Source: a virus
Direction: 5' to 3' (one strand)
IMG/VR virus record: IMGVR_UViG_3300005915_000172
Coordinates: 1-20,121 of that record
Length of the DNA: 20,121 nt
Shown here: positions 6,574 to 13,338 of the stretch, one piece after another
How positions within the stretch are numbered: position 1 is the first letter of the stretch
How the letters are laid out: every line of letters begins with the position of its first letter
The notes under the pieces: model-generated
Told to the model about the DNA's origin: nothing
The model's input: the letters and a program-made list of their open reading frames with translations, nothing else
The model's database searches: none
Translations under genes and position numbers: made by a program

Positions 6574-7739
6574 TGCCAACTGGAGATGAATTAAATAAGA
6601 GACAACTGGCAGCGGCAGCGCAAATGAAAAGGGCTTTCAATAAATATATTGATAACGTTTCTAAACACGTCAACAACCCAAAATTAAAATTTGCAGCTTC
6701 ATTCCAATTCAGGAAAAATGATTTGTTGCGTGAGATAGTTGGTGGAAAAGATTACACGGTATTCAAGGCGAATTTGTTAAAGATAAACAGGGATGCTGTC
6801 ACAGGGGCGTGGAATTTGGCCAATGAACAGACTGGAGAAGCATTTAAAGGTTACGCAAAACTGATAAAGAAGTACACCGGGCAAGCCGCAGGAGTGTTAG
6901 ACTTAAATCAGAAAGCACTAACAGCATTTATTTCAGGGCGTGGGACAAAACCATTAAGTACAAAGGTTTGGAAAGCGGCTGGACAATTCAAGGATGAAAT
7001 GGCAGTCCATTTGGGAATGGGAATTGCCAACGGAGATTCAGCAGCAACATTGAGTAGGCGTACCAGGCAATATCTCAACAATCCAGACGCACTGTTTCGA
7101 AGGATTAAAACCACTGATAAATTTGGGAAGGATAAATGGAAGTGGAGCAAGCGGGCGCAAAATTATAAACCGGGACGGGGGAGGTACAGATCGGCTTTTA
7201 AAAATGCAAGGCGCGTTGCAGTGACAGAAACAAATAAAGCGTATGTTTTAGCCGACCAAGAGCGTTTCAGAAAACAGAAATTTGTTACAGGCTATAGGGT
7301 TGTATTGAGTGCAAATCACCCAAAATTAGATATTTGTGATGATTTAAAAGGAAAGTATCCAAAGGATTTTGTTTTCTCAACATGGCACCCCCATTGTAGA
7401 TGCGGGGTATTACCGATTTTAATGCCTGAAGACCAGTTTGTGAAATATTTAAAAGGGAATAAGGTAAAAGTACCGAAATACGATTTACCGATGGGGTTTA
7501 AAAGTTTTATGGCCCGAAACAAAAACAAGATTGCAAGTGGAAAATTCAATGCCCACTGGTTGGCCGATAATATTGTGATAAAAGGAAAACAATTCCTGTT
7601 TAATGGAAAGCAAATAAAATTACCTAAAAACCCCGTCCCAAACATAGCACCTGAGAGTAAATTTATCCCACCAGCCGAACCGGTAATAAATCCAGTTAAA
7701 TTTCAAACTGCAAAAACTTTAGAAGAAGTCGAAAATTAG
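6573..7739 (+). CDS. minor head protein, MuF / SPP1 gp7-like
   Basis: The MuF signature lies in the middle: a RRVAVTETNKAY helix (about 214-225), then SANHPKLDICDDLKG and WHPHCRC with H272, C275 and C277. These His/Cys residues are the classic metal-binding-like ending of the Mu gpF / SPP1 gp7 domain (PF04233 type). Such proteins attach to the portal and enter the prohead in a few copies, and may leave with the DNA. The N-terminal 200 residues are helical and basic. The tail after about residue 290 is Lys- and Pro-rich and does not match a toxin domain that I can recognise, although MuF proteins in prophages sometimes carry one. Confidence 0.88.
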   Translation: MPTGDELNKRQLAAAAQMKRAFNKYIDNVSKHVNNPKLKFAASFQFRKNDLLREIVGGKDYTVFKANLLKINRDAVTGAWNLANEQTGEAFKGYAKLIKKYTGQAAGVLDLNQKALTAFISGRGTKPLSTKVWKAAGQFKDEMAVHLGMGIANGDSAATLSRRTRQYLNNPDALFRRIKTTDKFGKDKWKWSKRAQNYKPGRGRYRSAFKNARRVAVTETNKAYVLADQERFRKQKFVTGYRVVLSANHPKLDICDDLKGKYPKDFVFSTWHPHCRCGVLPILMPEDQFVKYLKGNKVKVPKYDLPMGFKSFMARNKNKIASGKFNAHWLADNIVIKGKQFLFNGKQIKLPKNPVPNIAPESKFIPPAEPVINPVKFQTAKTLEEVEN

Positions 7740-7782
7740 TTATATATTCGTTTTTCTTTCATAATAGAGGTTTAGTTTTAAG

Positions 7783-7813
7783 GGCAGTTGTTCACACGCA
7801 ACTGCCTTTTTTT
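7783..7813 (+). terminator. intrinsic terminator after the minor head gene
   Basis: GGCAGTTG (7783-7790) and CAACTGCC (7799-7806) form a perfect eight-pair stem with an eight-base loop. Seven Ts follow immediately (7807-7813). Outer A/T and G-T pairs can lengthen the stem. This is a textbook rho-independent terminator for rightward transcription. Confidence 0.88.
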
Positions 7814-7843
7814 ATGATTTGTCGATTGCATTCCCTACATTTG
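7813..7843 (+). promoter_or_regulatory. candidate promoter for the scaffold and capsid genes
   Basis: TACATTTG at 7836-7843 fits the Bacteroidota -7 box TAnnTTTG exactly. TATG at 7813-7816 lies 19 bases upstream and matches the -33 TTTG in three of four positions. Transcription would start near 7848-7850, giving a leader of about 25 bases before the ATG at 7874. Its place right after a terminator makes it more credible. Confidence 0.5.
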
Positions 7844-7873
7844 TAACTCAACACGAATAAAAATCATTAAAAA

Positions 7874-8542
7874 ATGTTAAAAGAAAAAATTTTAACTGCA
7901 CTGAAAAAGAGGTTCGAAGGTTTCGGGATTCAGGACAGTTTATTAGATCGTTTTGCCACAACTTTAGCAGTAACGGTCAAAGAAGAAAGTGCAATTGACG
8001 CATCTGTTCAGGCGATTCAAATGTCGCAACTGGTACAGAGCGAAGTCGATTCAAAAATTACTTCGTCTAACAAAAAAGCAGTTGAGAACGCGCAAAGCAA
8101 AATCATTGCAGAAGCTTTTAAATTAAAAGGGTTAAACGAAGATGGTACGCCGGTTAAAAAACCAGAACCGGGGGAGGATGTCCCGGCTTACATGAAGGAT
8201 TTTATGGCAGACCAAAAAAAGAAGATTGACGAATTAACGTTACAAATCACAACGAATGCAAAAAAGGATACAGCGGCGAAATTACGTGCTGACTTATTTG
8301 CACAATTGGACGAAGCGAAAGTTTCAAAAGAGTATTACGAAGATTTGTCAATTGGTGAAATCGATCCGGAAAAAGTTTCTGAAAGAGCGGTTGAGATTAC
8401 GGCTAAATACCAAAAGCTTGTACAAAATACCGTCAATCAGAATTTAGAATTTGACAAACCTCACCAGAAACAATTGAAGGTTGAGGAAAGCGACATTGGA
8501 GACTTCCTGGACGAAAAGTTTGGGAAAGTAGAAGAAAAATAA
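7874..8542 (+). CDS. probable capsid scaffolding protein
   Basis: The product is 222 residues, highly charged and almost entirely helical, rich in Lys, Glu, Ala and Gln, with heptad-like stretches at about 40-80 and 115-190. A flexible Pro/Glu/Gly segment (about 93-103) splits it. No enzyme motif is present; there is no Ser-His pattern of a prohead protease. Composition and position between the minor head and capsid genes match scaffold proteins, which template the shell and then leave. The start is preceded by an A-rich tract with no Shine-Dalgarno site. The assignment rests on context and composition rather than sequence identity. Confidence 0.7.
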   Translation: MLKEKILTALKKRFEGFGIQDSLLDRFATTLAVTVKEESAIDASVQAIQMSQLVQSEVDSKITSSNKKAVENAQSKIIAEAFKLKGLNEDGTPVKKPEPGEDVPAYMKDFMADQKKKIDELTLQITTNAKKDTAAKLRADLFAQLDEAKVSKEYYEDLSIGEIDPEKVSERAVEITAKYQKLVQNTVNQNLEFDKPHQKQLKVEESDIGDFLDEKFGKVEEK

Positions 8543-8553
8543 AATAAAGAACA

Positions 8554-9477
8554 ATGGAAATTATTAAAACAACTGGTACAGAGCGGACATTAGCCGTTGA
8601 AAGTATCTTGGAAGACATTGCGGGCGGTGGTACTATTTACCAAGCGGATTTTAAGACCGCAACTGACCACCTGAAAGAGGGTGCTGTCGTTGGGGTTGAT
8701 GGTAATGGGATTTACCATATCTGCAAAACAGCGAAAATCTTCGCTGGTGGGAGTGCATCGGCACCGAGAATTGAAAGTGAACATGAATTGGTTGTAGGCG
8801 ATTTTTTGAGTGACGGCGTTGTTTCGTTGGAAATAACAGTTATCACAGTAGCGGCAACTTACGATACATTGACATTTAGCACAGGTTCATTGAGTATTTA
8901 TTCAGAAGCTACGGTACTTTACACAGCGGCGGCGGCAGATACTACAGGCGGCGGGGTTGCTAGTTTGGCAACAGTACAAGATACCTCTGGTGATTACATG
9001 GTGTGTAGTATACCTGTAGGTCACAACCCTGCGGGATTTAACGGTGTATCAATGACAATTGTACAGGCGGCAGACGATGTTTTGGCAGTGGCTTTTGACG
9101 CTGGTATTTTGACAATATCTTTGGCAAAAACCACAGCGGCAAACAACAACCTGGCAGCCGTTCAAATACTTGTAAGGGCATTAGGTACTTTAGATGGGTT
9201 GGATTGGTCAATGGCAACATTTACTGGTACCGACTGGGACGGCAAACAAACGGGCGCAACTTTGACCACTGCCACAGATGCTTTTGATTCTGGGGTTAAC
9301 AGCGCAGATATAGCGAAGAAATATCCACCTGTGGGAATTACTACAAATTTAGTTGATTTCACTTATGCAAATCAAGGGTGTGGAATTTTAGTACGGGGAC
9401 GTGTAAGGGAAAGCCTTATGCCGTTCTTTGTAGATGCTGACATTAAAAATGCGTTGCCATTAATCAGGTTCGTTTAA
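8554..9477 (+). CDS. probable head decoration protein with an inserted beta domain
   Basis: The ends look like a capsid decoration or head-stabilising protein: a short N-terminus, a strand-rich GAVVGVDGNGIYHICK segment (about 43-58) and a C-terminal GCGILVRGRVRESLMPFFVD. Between about residues 142 and 248 lies a Thr/Ala/Val-rich beta module. Its order (PAGFNGVSMTIVQA, then LAVAFDAGILTISLA, then a helix with NNNLAAVQILVRAL, then a closing strand) matches a modular fold often spliced into phage virion proteins. Location directly before the major capsid gene supports a virion-surface role. The inserted module would be displayed outside, perhaps binding host surfaces. The name is inferred; a head fibre protein is an alternative. 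Confidence 0.6.
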   Translation: MEIIKTTGTERTLAVESILEDIAGGGTIYQADFKTATDHLKEGAVVGVDGNGIYHICKTAKIFAGGSASAPRIESEHELVVGDFLSDGVVSLEITVITVAATYDTLTFSTGSLSIYSEATVLYTAAAADTTGGGVASLATVQDTSGDYMVCSIPVGHNPAGFNGVSMTIVQAADDVLAVAFDAGILTISLAKTTAANNNLAAVQILVRALGTLDGLDWSMATFTGTDWDGKQTGATLTTATDAFDSGVNSADIAKKYPPVGITTNLVDFTYANQGCGILVRGRVRESLMPFFVDADIKNALPLIRFV

Positions 9478-9495
9478 TATTTAAAAAAAAATATC

Positions 9496-10590
9496 ATGGA
9501 AAGAAGTTTATTGAAAGAACTTAAAAATGTAAATCTTGTAGCCTACATGAACAGGCAAAAAGATTTTTTATTGCAACGTATGTTTTGGCAGCAGTTTTTC
9601 CCACTTAAACCAACTTTGACGTTGACATGGGAAACGCTATCAGGAACAGCGGGTGCGCCAGTTATGGCAGATGTTATTGAATTTGATGCAAGCGCACCGT
9701 TGAAGACTCGAAGGGTCGTGACGCACGCGAAAGGTGATATTCCAGGAATGGGAATAAAAAGGAAAATGGATGCCAGGGATTTTAACGATTACAATACTTA
9801 TAAGGCACTAGCCAGGGGTGACGCTGATAAATTAGCAATCTTAGATATTATCTTTAGGGATGTTGATTTTGTGTACGCTGGTGTAATGGCTAGAACTGAG
9901 TATTTGGCTATGCAAGCATTGTCTTATGGTTCAATTTCTTTGAATTCTGCAAACAACAATGGTATCATAACAGAAACTGCAGTTGATTTTGGCATACCGA
10001 GTGGAAACAAAACAGCGGTGAGTACAATTTGGGCGACAGCCGGAAGTGCAACCCCGATTGCTGACATACGTGAGGTTGTACAGGATATTGAAGACGCAGG
10101 GCATATTTGCAACCATGTTATCATGGATAAAGCTCAGTGGGCAAAATTAATAGCTACAACAGAGGCGAAGGATGCTTACGCGTTTTATCAAGGTGTAACA
10201 ACCGGAAGGATTGCCGTACCGGGAATTGAAGGAATAAATAATATGTTGACTTCGGAAGGGTTGCCAACTATTAGCATTGTTCAAAGTTCAGTAAGGCATG
10301 AGACTTCAGCACACGTACTTTCAAGTTTAGCACCGTGGAAAGCTGGTTATGTAACCTTTTTACCTGACAAAATAGTTGGAAATGTATTACACGCTCCAAT
10401 AGCAGAAGAGGGTTCGCCTGAAATTCAAAAGGTTGCAACAGTGGCAAAAGTAGGTCATGTGTTTACCTCGAAATGGGCAGTATTAGATCCATTTGGGGAA
10501 TTTACAAAAGCTCAGGCAAACGCTTTCCCAGTGTTCAATGATGTTGAACAGGTTTATATTTTGAAAACGGACGATACAAGCTGGTCATAA
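9496..10590 (+). CDS. major capsid protein
   Basis: The 364-residue product sits after the scaffold and decoration genes, in the position of the major capsid gene. The N-terminal helix region (1-40) is followed by a strand-rich part (LTLTWETL at about 40), an E-loop-like VITHAKGDIPGMG-type segment near 75-90, and a spine helix DFNDYNTYKALARGDADKLAI (about 95-115). The C-terminal half has mixed strands consistent with an HK97-type fold, resembling the lambda gpE-like capsid group. No protease gene is nearby, so the N-terminus is probably not cleaved. The start has a run of nine As upstream. The next gene begins on the last base of its stop codon. Confidence 0.82.
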   Translation: MERSLLKELKNVNLVAYMNRQKDFLLQRMFWQQFFPLKPTLTLTWETLSGTAGAPVMADVIEFDASAPLKTRRVVTHAKGDIPGMGIKRKMDARDFNDYNTYKALARGDADKLAILDIIFRDVDFVYAGVMARTEYLAMQALSYGSISLNSANNNGIITETAVDFGIPSGNKTAVSTIWATAGSATPIADIREVVQDIEDAGHICNHVIMDKAQWAKLIATTEAKDAYAFYQGVTTGRIAVPGIEGINNMLTSEGLPTISIVQSSVRHETSAHVLSSLAPWKAGYVTFLPDKIVGNVLHAPIAEEGSPEIQKVATVAKVGHVFTSKWAVLDPFGEFTKAQANAFPVFNDVEQVYILKTDDTSWS

Positions 10591-10898
10591 TGCATGTACT
10601 AAAAGTCATTACGGAATATCCCGGACTGGGTAAGTTAAGTGCAACAACTATTCAAAAAAGTTGCATTGACAGGGGTCTGGACAGTGACAATGAATACAGT
10701 TTGTCAGTGAAACGGTTGACTGATTTGGTGATTGCAGATTGTTTGGTTGCTTTGGTGAACATGCCTGATTTTACAGAGGATGATTTGAGCGAAAATTTGA
10801 GCCGTGAGAGTATCATGGCTTCCGCTCAAATCATTTACAAAAAATATGCTGATGGGAACAGTTCACAGGGGACAATCCGCAGCAGAAAAGTTTGGTAA
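10590..10898 (+). CDS. probable head-tail adaptor (HK97 gp6 / SPP1 gp15-like position)
   Basis: A 102-residue, mainly helical protein starting on the final A of the capsid stop codon (TAATG). Helices are predicted by eye at about 15-27, 38-56 (SVKRLTDLVIADCLVALV) and 73-88. Small helical proteins right after the major capsid gene form the ring that docks on the portal. I recognise no strict motif, so the role rests on size, fold type and gene order. Its own stop again overlaps the next ATG by one base. Confidence 0.6.
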   Translation: MHVLKVITEYPGLGKLSATTIQKSCIDRGLDSDNEYSLSVKRLTDLVIADCLVALVNMPDFTEDDLSENLSRESIMASAQIIYKKYADGNSSQGTIRSRKVW

Positions 10899-11203
10899 TG
10901 AGATATCCTGATAAATTCCATATAACGAATGTAATTGAAACCCGTGAGGGGAGTGATTATGTTTATGAAGATGACCAGACGAGAGACGCGTTTATTTTCA
11001 ATGGGAGAATAAGGAAAATCACTTCATTTAAAGATATGGAAGGGGATTTGACAAAAGCGACACACGTAATCCATTGCAAAGTATTGGATTTTGACGTAGC
11101 AATTGGGATGACTATTTATGATTATTCCGATGAAAAGGAATACGAAATATTGTTATCTATAATTGGACAAAATGGAATGAAGATATGGGTATCACTGGCA
11201 TAA
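10898..11203 (+). CDS. probable head completion / stopper protein
   Basis: The frame can be read from a TTG at 10892, but the ATG at 10898 shares a base with the previous stop (TAATG), exactly like its neighbour, so I take 10898 as the start; the product has 101 residues. It is strand-rich (FIFNGRIRKITSF, THVIHCKVLDFDVAI, YEILLSIIGQNGMKIWVSL), as expected for the beta-barrel stopper that closes the head after packaging (SPP1 gp16-like position). No catalytic motif is present. The 3' end overlaps the following gene by 19 bases. Confidence 0.55.
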   Translation: MRYPDKFHITNVIETREGSDYVYEDDQTRDAFIFNGRIRKITSFKDMEGDLTKATHVIHCKVLDFDVAIGMTIYDYSDEKEYEILLSIIGQNGMKIWVSLA

Positions 11204-11613
11204 CAAATTTAGGGGCGGTGTTTGATTACATCGATGGTTTCGAAGGTGATGTTGAAGAACAGGCACTGGAGGCATTTGATTATGCTGGTACGTTCTTTTT
11301 TGAACATGCACGTGTAAATGCTAAGTTCATCAATGATACTCAAAACCTTAGAAATTCTATCGGTTACAGCGTTGTGAAAGGGGGTAAAGCCCTAAAAGAG
11401 AATTTTGGCGGCCTCGGAGGGATGGAAAAATGGAAAGCAGAAACCGACGCTGGGAAAAAACCATTGATAACACAAATCAATGGCATTGGATTGGTAGGGC
11501 TGGCAGGGATGCAGTATGGGATATACGTTGAGGCTATGCAAGGGAAGAGTGTTATTTCACAGTCGATACCAGAGACGGAAAAATTATTAGAAAGATTATT
11601 TGCAGAGATATGA
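11185..11613 (+). CDS. probable tail completion protein (HK97 gp10-like)
   Basis: The 142-residue product has a helix with ALEAFDYAGTFFFEHARVNA (about 28-47), then the DTQNLRNSIGYSVV segment (about 51-64). That 'x-T-x-x-L-R-x-S-I-G' pattern is characteristic of HK97 gp10-type neck/tail proteins. A glycine-rich loop and a strand pair with GMQYGIYVEAM (about 108-118) follow, also typical. It acts at the head-tail junction during tail attachment. It overlaps both neighbours (19 bases before, four after). Confidence 0.72.
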   Translation: MGITGITNLGAVFDYIDGFEGDVEEQALEAFDYAGTFFFEHARVNAKFINDTQNLRNSIGYSVVKGGKALKENFGGLGGMEKWKAETDAGKKPLITQINGIGLVGLAGMQYGIYVEAMQGKSVISQSIPETEKLLERLFAEI

Positions 11614-12074
11614 AAACGGTAATTGATTTTATAGACAGGGTATTTCAAATCTTAACTGAAAGCGGTTTTGCGGACAGTGTAGAAGGTATTTACACCGACC
11701 CGGATATTAGCACGCCGGGGAAAGAATTTGTCTTGATTACCAGTCCAGGAATGTCAGCAATTCACGATGTGGTTGACACCGCAGACGTAACGGTCAATCT
11801 AATAATTGTCGATGTAAAAGGTTCAAGTGATGTAAGGAGGTTCAGGTATTTAATATCTGAACTGGAAGCAGTACTTACCAATTATGATTCCCATAAAGAG
11901 GCTTTTGTGCAATACGGCAAAAATGATGCTGGACAGAAAGTTACAGTTAAGTCGGTAACTGGAAATGAATATTTTCATATAAAACTTGTTTGGGCAGATG
12001 GAATTTACCATGACCCAAAACGACAGGGATATTCATATTACTCAATTAGGACTACATGTTGGATTGAAAAATAG
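11610..12074 (+). CDS. probable tail terminator protein
   Basis: The start shares ATGA with the previous stop. The 154-residue product has an N-terminal helix (VIDFIDRVFQIL), then alternating strands and a helix RRFRYLISELEAVLTNY (about 71-87), and ends in strands with SYYSIRTTCWIEK. This alpha/beta layout and the place directly before the tail tube gene fit the tail terminator (lambda gpU / SPP1 gp17-like) that caps the tube and joins it to the head. Identity is inferred from order and fold type. Confidence 0.6.
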   Translation: MKTVIDFIDRVFQILTESGFADSVEGIYTDPDISTPGKEFVLITSPGMSAIHDVVDTADVTVNLIIVDVKGSSDVRRFRYLISELEAVLTNYDSHKEAFVQYGKNDAGQKVTVKSVTGNEYFHIKLVWADGIYHDPKRQGYSYYSIRTTCWIEK

Positions 12075-12079
12075 AAATT

Positions 12080-12628
12080 ATGTTTTTTAAAAGTTTAGAA
12101 AAATTAGCGATTACAGCCATAGGGACGGCTGGTGCAATGGGTACAATTACACCTAATACACATGATATTTATGCGGATTATCTCGTGTCACAATCATTTA
12201 ATGTAAGTCTGCCAACGGCGGAAATTATCAAAGAATGGAGGGACGGGGCGAATGCGGCAAGTGTGGCAGTACCGGGGAGAAGTGAAGGTTTGGTAATTAC
12301 GTTCAAATTAGAACAGTTGAGGAATGATTTATTTGTTCTTTTAATGGGTGGGGCGACAGCCGATACACTTCCAACAAAATACAGCCATGCCATAACACGG
12401 CAAGCTCTTTATAAAAGTTTAGCTATGACGGCGCACCAAGTAGGGAGTACACAGTTTTACATGGAAATTCCTTACGGTTTGATGACAGCGGGTTTAATGG
12501 GAAACCCCACTCAGGATGCGCAAGGGAAAGTCGAATTGGATTGTAAGTTTGAAGCCTTGACACCGATTAACGCGTCAGGTGTTTTGTTAGAACCTTGGGA
12601 TTCATGGGATTTACTTGATAAAGCTTAA
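12080..12628 (+). CDS. major tail (tube) protein
   Basis: The 182-residue product lies between the terminator gene and the chaperone pair, the fixed place of the tube protein in siphophages. It opens with a Gly/Ala/Thr-rich strand region (LAITAIGTAGAMGTIT), has a long strand RSEGLVITFKLEQLRNDLFVLLMG (split by a short helix, about 68-90), and ends with strands ending VELDCKFEAL. No sheath gene accompanies it, which argues against a contractile tail. It is followed at once by a terminator hairpin, often used to keep tube expression above that of the downstream tail genes. Confidence 0.75.
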   Translation: MFFKSLEKLAITAIGTAGAMGTITPNTHDIYADYLVSQSFNVSLPTAEIIKEWRDGANAASVAVPGRSEGLVITFKLEQLRNDLFVLLMGGATADTLPTKYSHAITRQALYKSLAMTAHQVGSTQFYMEIPYGLMTAGLMGNPTQDAQGKVELDCKFEALTPINASGVLLEPWDSWDLLDKA

Positions 12629-12630
12629 TT

Positions 12631-12660
12631 AAGTCGGGATTTAACGTCCCGGCTTTTATT
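12631..12660 (+). terminator. terminator or attenuator after the tail tube gene
   Basis: AAGTCGGGA (12631-12639) pairs with TCCCGGCTT (12647-12655), nine pairs including one G-T wobble, around a seven-base loop. TTTTATTTATT overlaps and follows. The next ATG is at 12665 with no room for a promoter, so partial read-through is likely. Confidence 0.78.
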
Positions 12661-12664
12661 TATT

Positions 12665-13126
12665 ATGGATATAGACAAAAAAGAGAGGCAAGTATTACTT
12701 GGAAAAAGTGAACCTGTAACGATAACAGAACCTATTCACTGGTTTTGGAAAAAGTTTGGGTTTAAAGATAGAGTTCGCACCATAGACATTCAACCTTTGC
12801 CCTACGGTGTGGTACTGCAAATTACTTCAAGTTTAGCCGAAATCGATGAACCGAGTTTTGACACAATAAAGGATTTGTCGGAGTTTTTCTTAAAAAACGA
12901 AAAGCATGTTACTGATGTGATTGCGTATGCTTTGAATTGTAAGCCGGAAAATACCCCGCCAAAGAAGTTGAAAAAGTTCATAAGAAAGAACTTGACAACC
13001 GTTCAGGCGACAGAGATTTTCTACTTTATTTTTGAGCAAACCAACATCGTAAATTTTACGTCCGCTATCAGATGGACGACGAAGAAACTGGTAGCAGAGA
13101 AAACTTCAGAAGTTCCGCCAGAATAA
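12665..13126 (+). CDS. tail assembly chaperone, short (G-type) product
   Basis: A 153-residue protein lying between tube and tape measure genes, where the lambda G / GT pair is found. It is mostly helical, with WFWKKFGFKDR near 26-36 and a C-terminal helix region (TTVQATEIFYFIFEQ, 111-125). It would coat the tape measure protein and help load tube subunits, then leave. Codons 130-131 lie on a -1 slippery heptamer, so a minority of ribosomes should enter the next frame and make a longer fusion, described separately. The start is preceded only by the terminator hairpin and a TTTATT tract. Confidence 0.82.
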   Translation: MDIDKKERQVLLGKSEPVTITEPIHWFWKKFGFKDRVRTIDIQPLPYGVVLQITSSLAEIDEPSFDTIKDLSEFFLKNEKHVTDVIAYALNCKPENTPPKKLKKFIRKNLTTVQATEIFYFIFEQTNIVNFTSAIRWTTKKLVAEKTSEVPPE

Positions 13127-13338
13127 TCGGGATCGCACTTCGAAATACATCGCTCCCATTGGAAGAAATCCTTTGGAAAATCCCATATCGTAGCCTTATG
13201 ATAATTATGTTATCGTCGAGGTATATTCCTGAAAAAAGTAAAGAGAAAAAGGAAATCAGCACGTCCGAACTTAAAGCATTCTCAATAATGCACGGGCGGC
13301 ATCATGGCAAAAAAAATCATGGCAGCAACCGGGGGTAA
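13036..13338 (+). CDS. T-part of the frameshifted tail assembly chaperone (GT fusion)
   Basis: This frame is open from 13036, overlaps the G-type gene by 91 bases, and is -1 relative to it. It has an ATG at 13072, but by analogy with lambda gpGT it is most likely reached by frameshifting at 13051-13057. The fusion would be 131 residues from the first frame plus 93 from this one, 224 in total. The T-part is basic and helical, with a PLEEILWKIPYRSLMII segment after the junction and a histidine- and lysine-rich end (MHGRHHGKKNHG). It overlaps the tape measure start by 35 bases. In lambda the T domain contacts tube subunits. Confidence 0.8.
   Translation, partial: ANQHRKFYVRYQMDDEETGSRENFRSSARIIGIALRNTSLPLEEILWKIPYRSLMIIMLSSRYIPEKSKEKKEISTSELKAFSIMHGRHHGKKNHGSNRG
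13051..13057 (+). other. -1 programmed ribosomal frameshift site, A AAT TTT
   Basis: In the chaperone frame the bases read gtA AAT TTT acg, a perfect X XXY YYZ heptamer. Both tRNAs can re-pair as AAA TTT after slipping back one base, and the new frame is open to 13338. A five-pair stem (CGTCC 13059-13063 with GGACG 13074-13078) starts only one base downstream, closer than the usual spacer, so its stimulatory role is doubtful. Confidence 0.85.

Larger units (their letters stand above)
7740..7873 (+). other. intergenic region dividing the head operon
   Basis: A 134-base gene-free stretch. It holds an intrinsic terminator and a candidate promoter, both listed separately; no short gene is visible. 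Confidence 0.7.

Noticed and set aside
13102-13114. Palindrome AACTTC-A-GAAGTT as a stimulator of the frameshift
   Set aside because: The loop is too short for the full stem and it lies about 45 bases past the slippery site, too far to act.
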